This document shows positions 13,622 through 24,729 of a stretch of 64,000 nucleotides of DNA, piece after piece (the stretch's first letter is position 1; each line of letters opens with the position of its first letter). Where the stretch lies: assembly GCA_002633005.1 (NCBI GenBank), contig NMRA01000026.1, forward strand, positions 893,073 to 957,072. Direction: 5' to 3'. Both the position numbers and the translations under genes were made by a program. The notes below the pieces were generated by a model. It worked only from the letters and a program-made list of their open reading frames with translations. It had not been told where the DNA came from and made no database searches. The DNA is from Phoronis australis. Taxonomy: Eukaryota; Phoronida; Phoronidae.

Positions 13622-13826
13622 TTGCCTGTGACCCGTGTTTGGCTGTCCGTTAACCGTGTTTCCTTGTGAATATGAGTGCGTGTCCCGTGTATTTGGGTGC
13701 GTGGATCGTGTTTTGTGAATCCGTTCCAGTGTTTGTGGGCAGTGGACGGTGTTTGCAGGTCCGTGAGTCGTGTTCATGCCTCCGTACCCGTGTTTATGAG
13801 TGCGTTGACCGTGTAGTTTAGGTACC
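13622..13826. repeat. degenerate minisatellite, unit about 24 bp
   Basis: Eight or so degenerate units of the type CCGTGTTTATGAGTGCGTTGA. The open frame on the minus strand here is a by-product of the repeat. Confidence 0.75.
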
Positions 13827-14009
13827 TTGTGTCTATAAGCGGTGCATTTCTTAGCTTTCAACGTATTCAGTACCGGTATGAAAAATGCCCCTCCAAATCC
13901 GGAAAGTCACTTGGGTACTGTTGTTCCCCTTCAGTTAACTTTAGTCGAAAGTATGACACCAAAATTCCAGTAGGCCTTTTATTAAAAGCTTCAACAGTAC
14001 AATTCACCA

Positions 14010-14335
14010 TCACATAGTTCCTTCGAATATATTCCGCCATACTGCAAACAGAAAAACACCGACCGCCAAAATAATCAGCGGATCAACGATTACGTCAAAC
14101 ACAGAGTCCCACGTCAACCAATCGGGAAATAGTCCCAGCTGTCCTCTGAGCGTATTTGATAAACACGCACCAATGGTACAACTACACGACCTCTTTACCT
14201 TCCTTGGCTTCTTGAAGGCTTTCAACTTGCGTTTTATCGTCTTTCTTAACCGCTTAGCCCGCTTGTTTCGCTCCTTCTTCTGTCTTCTAAACTCCTTGTA
14301 AAATTCGTTTGAATCAACCAGTGAATCTTCAAGCG
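14010..14335 (-). CDS. candidate 3' exon with a membrane segment
   Basis: 107 codons after TTTTTCGTAG. A Lys/Arg-rich helix (KKERNKRAKRLRKTIKRK) precedes CSCTIGAC and a hydrophobic stretch of about 19 residues, then a stop. It can join the main exon in frame, or be part of a separate small gene. Confidence 0.45.
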
Positions 14336-17300
14336 CTACGAAAAACAATTCCAACGAAATCAAAGACGATTGGATTTGAATTCACTTCTTGGAAAATCCA
14401 TTAGTTCCCCAAAAGTTGCTCATGGTTAAACGCACAAACAACAATGACAGCATTGAGTATATCGACGCAGAACATGATTGGGTTGAAGGTGCTTCGTTAG
14501 TTAACAAAGAGTACACGAATATTCAAGCCTACTATATAAATAGAATATTCACCTCGCGAACGCCTCTCCTGAATTTCAAGTTCTCCTAGAATAAATAAAA
14601 AACTCAAAGCATGGGAAATAAAATATGACCACCACACGCTTTCACAGACACGGGAACGAAGATCTTGAAATGGATGGGGCAAATACAATACCTTCAACAT
14701 CTTCATTTCATCTATAGATAATAAAACAGACAGTTTATTTTCACTGCCGAATTCGCAAAATATTCAAACTTCAAATAGACATCAAAAATGGGATAGTCGC
14801 TTTGATATCGTTACCAATGTCGGCGATGCCGTTGACATCAAGCAGTAGATCTGTCATTAATGAGACTTAACCTTAGTCGTCATCCGTTATCTTTCTTAAG
14901 TCTTTAGCAGTGGTGATTCCTAAACTATGATATTGCGTAATATTTATGATTGTAGAACTGAATAACGCGTAATATTTTCCCGTTTCTGGTGGCATTTAAG
15001 CTTTCTAAAACCAAGTTCAACACTTCTGCGAAATTAATTTATTAAAGAGGCATGGAACGCGAAAGCTTGTAAAAACATCTTTCAAATAATCCCTGACGAA
15101 AGTGCCATCTCGCAACGTCTACTACAAAGTTATTCACTTTCCCCTGTGAGGTAATTTCCAGAGAAAATCACAAACCTCACGATTTTTGAAATATGCGTTC
15201 AGGAAAAATTCTGTAGTAACCACAGAGTTTCTAATCTCTCTCCCACTTATGATAAATGCTCGTATGCTCACAGTCATTCCACAAACAGCTGACTGACAAG
15301 ATAGATATTTCAATTCTTAACAGAAGATAATTATGTGTAATCGCACAGCATGAGATAAGTCAGTGAAGCAAGCGATTTCCCAAAAAGAATTCCAAGTGCA
15401 TTTAAAATGTATGGGAATGCTACGATACTTTTATAACTAATTCTAAACAGCTAGAACTTGCATCAGTTGCCTCTTAATCGGAATGGCTGCTGCTTCAATT
15501 AAAGTCACCATTGTTTTGGTTACAAAAAGGTAGAAAGTCACATTTTCCTTATAAGAGAAATGTCTTGTATCTTTGTCTTGCCATAAAAATAAGGAGACGT
15601 GCTTTGCCTTGCAGAAGAAAAATCGAAGAAGTGAAGAGCAGGTGGCAGGTCGTTTGTGTTGAAATTTGAAACTAAAACAAAAATGCTTTGACATCAACAG
15701 AAATTCAAAATCTTTACAAACAAATCATAAAAAGCTGGTGAACAGGTTGAATTCTGTTTCGGCAGAGAACCTGTTTGAATAATGCACTTTAAACCGTTTT
15801 TCACGTTCCAGGCCTCTTTAATCTACGAAACACATTTTGATTCCACCATAAACAATCCCAAAATTCAATTACTTTCATGGTCACAAGAGTCGCTCCATGT
15901 GCAGTAATCCAGAAAAGGAACGTGTGGAGTTGTCTTGTCCCGTACATAAGAAGAATACAACGTTCCGGGCACTCGCCACTTTGACAGATCTCTCACCACC
16001 GCATTAGAATGTAAATTGTCTTTCTCAGGCTGGTTAATGTCGTCTAAATTCATGCAATGAACACATTCGTCGCATTCCTTTTGTTTCTTCCTTTTAAGCT
16101 TCTTCGCTTTTAGGCGCGCTTTTTCCTTTGCCTCCTCGACTAGAGCTTCCTTATACATCCGTTTTCTAAGCACGCACGGAGGCGTTCCACGTGCACGACT
16201 CTCCCGCATATCCGCGCGCAAACGTCGAGTGAGCTCATCTTCATCGTAATTCGAGTTATTGTTCGAGCAGTTGAGAGCGCCAACATCGTTAATGATTGCA
16301 TTGAAGATACGCTCCGTATCACCGAGTCCACATTCAACACTGTCTACACCGTTTCCGATGTCCTCGTGGTAGGTATGTGCATTGGAGTTGTTCACACAAT
16401 TTTTACCATCGCCGAAGTGCAAGTATTTGACTTGTTGGTTCTGATTCACGTGCGTTTTGCCAACTTCGTACTTATCAGATTTACTGGATTTGATGTCAGA
16501 ACGAATGGGACTTGGAAAGTAAGTGTTGGGACCTTCAATCGACGGAAACGAAACAAAATCTTTTTGCCTCTTTTTATACTTCATCGACGAGCTGTTCATC
16601 TCTTTGTTTGCCCTCATGGGTGACTGGACTGGACGCCCTAAGTTGACCAATGACCTGCCACCCGACGCCCAACGGCTTCTCTTGTGTTCCGAAACAGGAT
16701 GTGAGTTTCTCGAGTCCTTTGCTTTGCCGATCAAGGGCTTGTCTCCATACATTTTCATTAGAGAGGAATGTCTTTTTGACCGTCGCGATGATCTATTTGC
16801 TTTAGATTTGTTCCCGTTGACATCGCACTTTTCATCGTTGTTTGCATATATTCTACTTCTGTCTCTTTGAATCAAACCTTCTATACTTTTCAACAACGAC
16901 TTTCTCTCCATGCTAGCTGGCTCTCCTCGACGGAAAGATAAGTTATTGCGCAGCGTCTCTATGGAAAAATCGCGCGAGGGTTTGAATTGCATTGCCACTT
17001 TCCTCATTTCCCTCTTCAATTTGTAATCCTCTAAAGCGTAGGAGTACATCTCGTGCGCATCACTCTTCCCCTTTTGACCGCCACGTGTCCCGTTTGGTTC
17101 CGCTGTCCGCGGCGAAGATGCCGATTCATTGGTGTGTGGAGAATCTAAAACACTGGGAGCACTGTAATATTTCAAGTTAACAAACTGGTGTGAAGGTTTA
17201 GTTTTTGCAAAATTACTCATAGAACGAAATGGCATTTTCTGTAACATGGATTTTCCACGTGATTCGTCAGTATTTATTACTTTAGCAGCTTCTGTGCCAA

Positions 17301-18860
17301 TGCTTCTCCGATTTCTTCGTTCTTCGCGAGTTCTTTCAACGAAAGACGGTTCCAGAAATGTTTCTTGACAAGCCTTCTCCAAAGCGGTAACAGTTGCAAG
17401 TGCATGCAATGTGAATGGTCCACAAGAGCTGAAAGAATCGACTAAGTTGTCTAGTTTGGTGGGGCTGGTGTCACTGTGGACGTTACTCTCGCTGCTGCTG
17501 TTGCTGCTCGACGAACCATCTGCAGCTCCCACGTGCAACTTGCTGGCAACCAAGCACGTGAGATGTCGGCGAAATAAATCCTCATTTGTATTCAACACAT
17601 ACAGGCTTTTGTTGACGTTCGAAAACGATTCCCATTGCGACACATTCCGGCTTGATGCTGACGTAGCCTACAAAAGAAAAACATCGATCGCCACGAGTGA
17701 CTTTTTCAGATGTGAGAGCTTGCTTGAAGGAGAATGAGGAATAGACAGATGGAGGAGAAGAAAAGGGGAGCGCAGTGTCGGGTGATTCCGATAAGCTAAA
17801 CAACTACAGCTTAGGGCCTCTCACAAAACAGGGACCCCATTCCGGCCGTCGCCACAAAGGCCCTCAGCGATTTTGTCGACTGGCTTTAGAGGAGACCGGG
17901 GAGGTAGCTCGAAAATCGCGACTTTCCGCCGGTATGATCGATGTTAAGGAATCAATAAGTCCATTAATTATTTCTGTGCAAGAATCAGAAATATTGCATT
18001 TTTTAAACACATGGTCGAAATTTAAACCAGTAACGTAGCGTCGCACGTGAATTTAGTTACCCGGCGTTCGTAGTTTTTTTAATTTAAAAGAAAACACGGC
18101 CCCCATTTTTGAAACCTCGAGCTTTTCTCATACTGTTACGGTAAGTAGTATATCCTTTTAACTAAAGGATGCGCGTGGCAAGACTTTTCTGGAGAGTGCT
18201 AAAGATTTCGCTACGAGACATGTCTTCTACATTCTGTAGTAAGAATTATATTATAACCCCTGTGCCGACCTGTCCGTCTCAGAGTAGGGAAAGGGAACAC
18301 AAAACGGCCGAATATGCATAAGTCGTATGGTTGAATGATCTAACTTGTTAAACTTACAGCCTTGTGTACTAGTTGCATTTTAGTGAGGCATTAACAAAGT
18401 ATGCCTTTGCTGTCACCTCGTCTTATCGGGACCTCTGATACCCACCTGAACAAATCACATGGGAACAGCCTTCTTACCATGAGGAGCCAATATCGTGATT
18501 TGTACTTATAAAAACTATAGTGATTGCAGAATACTAGAGTTTTGCATATTAAATATTATCATAATTACTCGTAAGATAGCAAATCGGACGCCTTTGTGAA
18601 CTCGCGCTGCGTCTGATTTGCTTACGTCCTTTAAAAATTTGCTCGTGTGAACAGGTTATGTCAATCAAGTAGTTACTAGTGAGAGATGTTGAAAGGCAAT
18701 GTCGCGGCTGTACATGATTCTGTGTACAACTTTGATTTTAAAATTTGGTCCAATTTTATGTTATCAATACAATGGTCAACGCGTCTCGTTTGTAGACCAG
18801 ACACCGTGCCCTCAGACGGCACTCGATTGAATCAGATTCACTTACCACTTCTGGTAGCAT
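14010..18860 (-). CDS. unrecognised basic, Ser-rich protein (2 or 3 exons)
   Basis: Proposed exon 1 is 18860-18846 (MLPEV, donor GTAAGT). The main exon starts at 17667 after a TTTTGTAG acceptor and stays open to a TGA at 15865, giving 605 aa. If a donor at 15872 (AAA/GTAATT) is used instead, a third exon 14335-14010 joins in phase and gives 711 aa. The protein is rich in Ser, Arg, Lys and Asn, with a poly-Ser run near residue 58 and a Lys/Arg run followed by a CDECVHC cluster near residue 545; the region looks largely disordered. The optional third exon adds a very basic helix and a hydrophobic segment (VDPLIILAVGVFLFAVW) like a membrane anchor. No known domain is recognised. The main exon is credible from its length; the flanking exons are inferred. 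Confidence 0.65.
15865..17667 (-). CDS. main exon of the unrecognised Ser-rich protein
   Basis: The longest open frame in the window, about 600 codons, beginning right after TTTTGTAG. There is no internal stop and no repeat signature. The frame begins ATSASSRNVSQWESFSN. Confidence 0.75.
   Translation of the reverse strand, partial: ATSASSRNVSQWESFSNVNKSLYVLNTNEDLFRRHLTCLVASKLHVGAADGSSSSNSSSESNVHSDTSPTKLDNLVDSFSSCGPFTLHALATVTALEKACQETFLEPSFVERTREERRNRRSIGTEAAKVINTDESRGKSMLQKMPFRSMSNFAKTKPSHQFVNLKYYSAPSVLDSPHTNESASSPRTAEPNGTRGGQKGKSDAHEMYSYALEDYKLKREMRKVAMQFKPSRDFSIETLRNNLSFRRGEPASMERKSLLKSIEGLIQRDRSRIYANNDEKCDVNGNKSKANRSSRRSKRHSSLMKMYGDKPLIGKAKDSRNSHPVSEHKRSRWASGGRSLVNLGRPVQSPMRANKEMNSSSMKYKKRQKDFVSFPSIEGPNTYFPSPIRSDIKSSKSDKYEVGKTHVNQNQQVKYLHFGDGKNCVNNSNAHTYHEDIGNGVDSVECGLGDTERIFNAIINDVGALNCSNNNSNYDEDELTRRLRADMRESRARGTPPCVLRKRMYKEALVEEAKEKARLKAKKLKRKKQKECDECVHCMNLDDINQPEKDNLHSNAVVRDLSKWRVPGTLYSSYVRDKTTPHVPFLDYCTWSDSCDHESN
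18846..18860 (-). CDS. candidate first exon of the 605/711-aa gene
   Basis: ATG CTA CCA GAA GTG followed by a perfect GTAAGT donor, phase 0, matching the phase of the main exon. Short, so only suggestive. Confidence 0.4.
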
Positions 18861-18869
18861 TCTAAGTCT

Positions 18870-20160
18870 TTTTCAATGTTGAAAATCGCGTGCTGCATTG
18901 GAGCACGTTCGTAATTAGACTGACGTCAGACGATTATTCACGTGCGTTCTTTGGCATTGTTACTAAAGGCAGAGGTCTTTGCTATGAGCACTTCCTTGTT
19001 CAAAATCGTCGCTATACAATACGCAAAATTCAACTATGTACTTGTTTCAACACACATTTGACAAGGATCATAAAACATCGCTTTCGATTGAAGACCATAT
19101 ATCTGCGTGAAAGCATACTCGTATCTGTAAAGAAGCAGACAATTTTGTCGTACTTTGCGAATATAGGACAAGTCGCATGTTTTGTTGACAATTTCACAAG
19201 AGTTACGGAGTGATGGTATTGATAAGGATTCTAAATCAGTTAACAACAAGAACATCGTAGCATTTACGACTCAAGAAAACCCCGAAAAAATGCGGAGCGT
19301 GTGCGTAAGCATTAACTACGACTTGAGTTGACTATAATTCAAGATCGGATGAGCGTATTAATGTTTCTAAACCCCCAAAACACTTGAATAAAAAATCAAC
19401 ATTGCCAGGTTAACAGGCGAAATACAGCTATCAAAATTTTTGATTGTCTACTAGTTTTTTAATAAGCTAAATCAAAATTTAGCATCACCTTTAAAAAGTG
19501 CCATGCCCCATCTTAATATTTAAGGAGGACCGGAATGCGATAAACAGACTGAACTGCAATATTGAAAATGGTTCTCTACTTCTGAGACAAAATTCAACTT
19601 ATTCACTAGGTATTTGTATTTTTAGGGTTTGTTCTTAAAGGCTTTTAATGTCTGTTGATATCAAAGTATTTTCTTTTAGTTTCAAATTTCGAAAAAAAAA
19701 TGATCTGTCATCTGTTTAGTACACTTTCGTCGATCTTTCTCTCACAAGGCAATGCACGCCTCCTTCTTTGGTAAGGAAAGACATCGACGTAGGACAATTC
19801 TCTTATATATGGAAAATGTGACCTTTGACCTCAAGCGACTTCAAGCTACTGACTGTGAGCCCATGCGCGCACTTATCTTAAATGGGAGGGAGTGGTAACG
19901 TTTTTCCTTCTCACGTATTGTGATTTTTTTTCTGGAAATTTCCTCACAGGGGAAAGTGATTTACTCTGTACAAGACGTTTTTTTAATCGTAAACATTTAT
20001 TTCTCGTTCTTGCTAGTAATTCTTTTATTTTGCTCCCCCATGATTATTACATGTCACATAAAACAATACAGTATACATCGTTTACAAAGAATAAGATTAA
20101 ACATTAGTCAACAAGTACCGTATTTCATTCAGGATGTAATTTAATAAAGTTAATGAACAA
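18870..20160. other. no gene seen
   Basis: Upstream of the Ser-rich gene and downstream of the LINE. No coding or repeat signal that I can support; a possible promoter for the gene at 18860 would lie here. Confidence 0.45.
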
Positions 20161-20167
20161 TTGGAAA

Positions 20168-20785
20168 TTAAGGTTTTTTTAACAAACTTTTGGCTAAATA
20201 TGTAATTTTTGCTAACATGATCAACAGATTAATATTATAATTTTCCAACTGAATGTTTCCCAAAAAACCAAAAAACACTGCTGTCTTGTCCACATGAAAA
20301 TTTACATGATATGTTTGTTTTAACCACTCAGAAAACAGGAGCCAGAAACCGGATACAAGACGACAATCCCAAAAGAGATGGAGAAAAGTTTCACCGTGTT
20401 CACCACAGAAAGAGCATAGATCACGTGTTTTTATTTCAATTTTATGTAAATAAATGTTAGTTGGTAATATTCTGTGAATTAAGCGGTATTGAAACCAACG
20501 CAATTTTGTATCTTTTGTACAATTGAAGAGGAGTTTATTTACTTTTCTCCACAATGTATCAGAGTCACTAAAATTTACATTATTTATAACCGTTTGTATC
20601 TATCTCAGATTACCACTTGTTTTTATACTTACAAGCTGTCTGAAGTGACTGTACCAAGGTGTCATAAATACTTACCCCTTGCGATTTATTATGTAAAATT
20701 TTATAAATATAACTTGGAAAATTTGGGAAGAAGAAATTGCCTTGTCTATTCTTAAGACCCTTGTACGCTGCAAAGGTTGCACTTC
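20168..20785 (-). mobile_element. LINE C-terminal part (zinc-binding end)
   Basis: Continuation of the LINE at 22464-23812. The frame contains LRWFQYRLIHRILPTN and CSFCGEHGETFLHLFWDC, the CCHC-type zinc-binding region at the end of L1/Tx1-like RTs. Removing the TTAA element restores one frame across the insertion point (FYGL then RSATFAAYKGL). Confidence 0.85.
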
Positions 20786-20789
20786 TTAA

Positions 20790-22459
20790 AGGAGAAAGCC
20801 ACCCAAAAAACAACCTATTTTGTATGAATTAAGATCGAGTAGCTTTACTCGATAACGGCACGTTCGATTGCGTTACCTGACACCTGACGGCAGACGGAGT
20901 TGTTGAAATTATCCAGTGACGTCATTGGTTTCACACACAGTCTGCTCAGTAGTTCACAACACGGGTTACTGGTGTCAGCTTATCGCTTGAATTCATCGTT
21001 TAACACCAATAAATCATCACACTTCGACGTAAAACCCTTACAAATACATCGAGTTCTTACAAAAAACGTGTTGTTTTATTTCGCTGTTACGGATTTACTG
21101 GTATTTGGACACACCGTAGCCTACAAAATTCGGAGGGCCAATTTACCAAGGTCCATAGCACTGAGGAGTTTGGGGTCTGTTCGAAGTATTCTTCCGTGAA
21201 ATACAGTCAGGAGAACCTAGATCTGTGTTGTTTAGAGTTGTGATTTTTTGAGTTCTAATGACACAAAACGCTTGTTATCCCATCCAGTGGCTCGGAACCC
21301 GATCAGGCCAGTGGCGGCCGTACTGACTCATTATCCCGGCCAGTAGCTTGGAACCCGATCAGGCCCGTCGCGGCCGCCGGGACTGGCACGAACATAAACC
21401 AGCTTGAGTTGGAAACTAAACCTCCAGTCACGAAAAGACTATAATAGTGAGCCAAAGAAATAACGTGTACATAATTATTTTTGTGAATTAGCCACGACGA
21501 AACTGAAAATCTACTTACTTCTCGGGGGCCGCAAAGTCGGGTTCCGCCCCTTCCACAGACCGTCAGGACAAAGGTTGTACAGTAACAATGATTTGAATAA
21601 TGTATTTGTAGTTCTAAATAAAGATTGCCCTAACATATGACCATAGCATATAAAATCGAGTAATTGTTTCACAACAGCTTTCTGTCAGCAAACACTGAAT
21701 TAGCATGCGCTCTCACGGCTTCGGTGCCCGGTCAGGTTTATTCCTTGCTGGCTTCTCAACATTTGCACTCACGAATACTGCCAAGGCATTACAAATTGTA
21801 TCTAATGACACAGACTTTGTTTCAGTTTTATATAAGCATTGGTTAGGATGAGAATAATTAATTTTGAAACAGAACACAGAATAATGAACGTCTACATGGT
21901 AACTCGCCCGGCGCCGATCCCGACTAAGTCAAGACCTCATCCGACGAAGACTTCACGGGTGATCAGATCGTTAAGTTTCACAGGCGATCAGTTCGAACCA
22001 GAATACACTGATCAAGAAATACTAGAGAGGCGCCGTGAATATGCACAGGCAACGGAACGTATGGATAATTCTTTGGTAAGCCGGAATTCGTCAGAGAAAT
22101 CATTGTCGACGAAATGCCGGCCACAGACACGGAGATGTTTCACGGCCTCATAACTTGCTATTAACAACAGCGTACTTTTCATTCTTTACTACCGCGAGCC
22201 ACTTCCTAAGCATTACGAGGAAGTCGATAAAACCATATACCAGCTTTCTTCGCAGCTTCATAGTTCGAACAAGCAGGAACGACGCACCACAATATAGCGG
22301 CATTCACTCTGCAGACGAACCACTGACGTCGCTGGGTGTTTCTCACCTTCCTCGCAGCTTAACGCGACACCTCTCGGCAAGGGCAGGTCGACCGTATAAG
22401 AGGCGATGTATATAAGACCGACGGTAAAAAAGACTAATGAAATCGGGTGGCATTCTCCT
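20790..22459. mobile_element. TTAA-flanked DNA transposon (piggyBac-like, non-autonomous)
   Basis: 1,670 bp bounded by TTAA on both sides (20786-20789, 22460-22463) and by 15-bp inverted termini AGGAGAA(A/T)GCCACCC. It is inserted inside the LINE frame, so both ends are known exactly. TTAA target duplication is typical of piggyBac, but the termini do not start CCY, so the superfamily is uncertain. No transposase is seen. It carries an internal about 56-bp direct repeat (21275-21376) and a CRE-like TGACGTCA near 20916. Confidence 0.8.
21275..21376. repeat. two-unit direct repeat inside the TTAA element
   Basis: A segment of about 56 bp (TTATCCC.CCAGT.GCT.GGAACCCGATCAGGCC...GCGGCCG) occurs twice in a row, GC-richer than its surroundings. 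Confidence 0.7.
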
Positions 22460-22463
22460 TTAA

Positions 22464-23812
22464 TCCATAGAATTCTAGTATTGGAGGTTGAAAGTTATAA
22501 GTATTACAGAGTTGTTCGTATGACATAAAAGAACCTTCAGCATTAAACAAATCACACACACGATAGACTCCCCTTTCATACCAGATTTTCCGGCTACTAA
22601 CTTTAATCTTTGAATTATACCACAGGGGAGAGTAAATAATATTTTCATTTTTGTCACACATCTGAAACAGGAGAACAACATCGCTTGAAACTTCCTTCCA
22701 GAACAGATTGTCGGTCCCTTCAGCTGTTTTTTTAAGGAAAGCGTCTCCCATTTAAAAAAAATCAACTTACAACCCAAAACTGCCTCTGCAAAGTCACGTA
22801 TGGTATTTAAGGTAAATAGTTTACGAAACCACGATATTTTCAAAGACTTAATAAACTAACATGAACCACTTTTAAACCACCATGATCTTGATATTGTACA
22901 ATTTCATTTCTGCTAACTCTGTCATTCTTCCCATTCCAAATGAAGCCAAAGAAAACTCGCTGTAATTCTTTAATAATGTCAATGGAGGAGCTAGGGAGAG
23001 ATTGAAGCAAATGAACAATCTTGGGCAATAAAAGTGACTTAACCAAGGTTATTTTACCTAAAACAGTAAGAATTCTTCTTGACCACGAACTCACCATTTT
23101 CTTAATTTTCAAAAGCCTGCAACTATAGTTAATACCCGGCATTGCATTATAATCAGTGGAGAAGTTGATAACCAAAAACATGAAAGGTTTGTTGGTCCAT
23201 AACAGGTTCTCACTGACACAAAGTTTTTCCTCAGTCTTTTTTGAACCAATCCAAACACATCTTGTTTTCTCGATGCTTGGCTTCAAACCAGAAAATTTCG
23301 CAAATTGGTCAATTAAATTCAAGAGATGACTCAGAACCGTCAGCGTACTGGATCAATTTAAACTCAGAAACACCTATCCTGATCCCAGTGATGCCACCAT
23401 TCTGACGAATTAAGTTACCCAATATTTCTACACATAATACAAAAAGGTAAGGGAAATAGGGTCTCCTCGACGACAGCCTCTCCCATTTCAAAAAAATCAG
23501 AGAAAAATCCATGTTGGAGAACACAAAAAGACAAGATTTGTTGTAAAGTGTTTTGACCGTGTCAATGAGCCTTGGGCCAAAGTTAAAGTATGATAATGCC
23601 TTGAGGATGAAAGACCAGGAAACCGAGTCGAAAGCTTTTTCAAAATCGATCATTAACAGGAGTCCGGGAAAGGGTTTACAGTCCAAAAATTGAATTACAT
23701 CATATAAAATTCTATTTTCTAATGTTTTTTTCCAATATATCTGATAGATATTTTTGACCAGCTTTCGCTTTCCATACCACACATAAAAGGCATTCAAGCT
23801 ATTTTTAAACAT
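22464..23812 (-). mobile_element. decayed L1/Tx1-like LINE, reverse transcriptase half
   Basis: Frames 23812-23309, 23322-22840, 22843-22475 and 22751-22434 are consecutive parts of one reverse transcriptase broken by frameshifts. LLMIDFEKAFDSVSWSFI is the RT motif with the first catalytic Asp, KLIQYAD is the F/YADD box (second Asp lost), and FSGLKPSIEKTRCVWIG follows, as in L1/Tx1-clade elements. The 5' half (endonuclease, ORF1) is absent. Confidence 0.85.
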
Positions 23813-23819
23813 GGCTCGT

Positions 23820-24300
23820 CAATTCAGAGGCCGCAATCCCCTACTTAATGGCCTTAGTAGACTGAAAATAGGTTACTACTGCTAAGCGTGAATCACAAGC
23901 TCAACAATCTCCAAGAAAGCAAACCACAACCAACTGAGCGTTTTCAACCAGGTTAGGAATGATCAATGACAAAAAAATAGAGGAAAATTTTCCACGTGAT
24001 GTATCGTTTCACAAATAGTCTTGTTTAAATGTACGATGGAAATGTTTTTATTTTATGAAATTTAACTACCAAATAAACGTTTTTTTTTGTATGAATAAAG
24101 CCAAAATAATAAAGATAATAAAAAAGAAGATTCAATTTTTTCAAAAACATAGTTGTGTGGAGCACAAGACTAAATTTCTAACTTCAGTGTTGAAAATAAC
24201 TTTTCATAAAACACACCTATAAGATCAATCATAAGCGAGTACCACTTTCTTTGGCTCACAATTTTGGGTCCACATTAATAAAAAAATATTAAATAAAGCA
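23820..24300. other. no gene seen
   Basis: AT-rich spacer between the LINE remnant and the cyclin B 3' end. Confidence 0.5.
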
Positions 24301-24303
24301 ATA

Positions 24304-24309
24304 TTTATT
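24304..24309 (-). terminator. candidate polyadenylation signal for cyclin B
   Basis: AATAAA on the minus strand about 320 bp downstream of the cyclin B stop. It is inferred from position and hexamer only. Confidence 0.35.
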
Positions 24310-24627
24310 AATAAACAATTAAACAGTATGTACAAGGATGAAATGAGGTCCCTAGGTAGGGTCACTATACAGTTTCCATTAAAAATCGTCTAAAAACAAA
24401 AGTGCTAAAATAGAGGACCTCAGTGCACAAATGCAGTCGTATAAAACTTTTCTATTTGAATCGCGTGGACATGATGATAAAATTACAGATATTTACAACA
24501 ACGCAGACAAGACATCTCGTTCACACAACATGCTACTCCGAAGTGAACAAGCATTCCACGGGTCAGTCACTGAATATGTACAATGCTCCTTTATAGCACC
24601 ACACAGATGAAGGTCCAGCCTTTGCTG

Positions 24628-24729
24628 TTATTGACATTCTGCGGCCAGTTCTTGGATAAGCGCACACTTCAACTTTGGCGATGTACTGATCTTCATGAAC
24701 TTTGAACTGGTGTACTTTTGACGGATAGC
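24628..24729 (-). CDS. CCNB: cyclin B exon 8 (stop)
   Basis: 33 codons plus [18 protein letters not shown] is the conserved C-terminal motif of B cyclins. A long polypyrimidine tract and CAG precede it. Confidence 0.93.
   Translation of the reverse strand, partial: AIRQKYTSSKFMKISTSPKLKCALIQELAAECQ

Noticed and set aside
13598-13861. 87-codon minus-strand frame rich in His, Thr and Asn
   Set aside because: It is the translation of the 24-bp minisatellite; no codon signal independent of the repeat.
16366-17180. Plus-strand frames of 62-115 codons opposite the 600-codon exon
   Set aside because: They shadow the real minus-strand frame and have no splice context.
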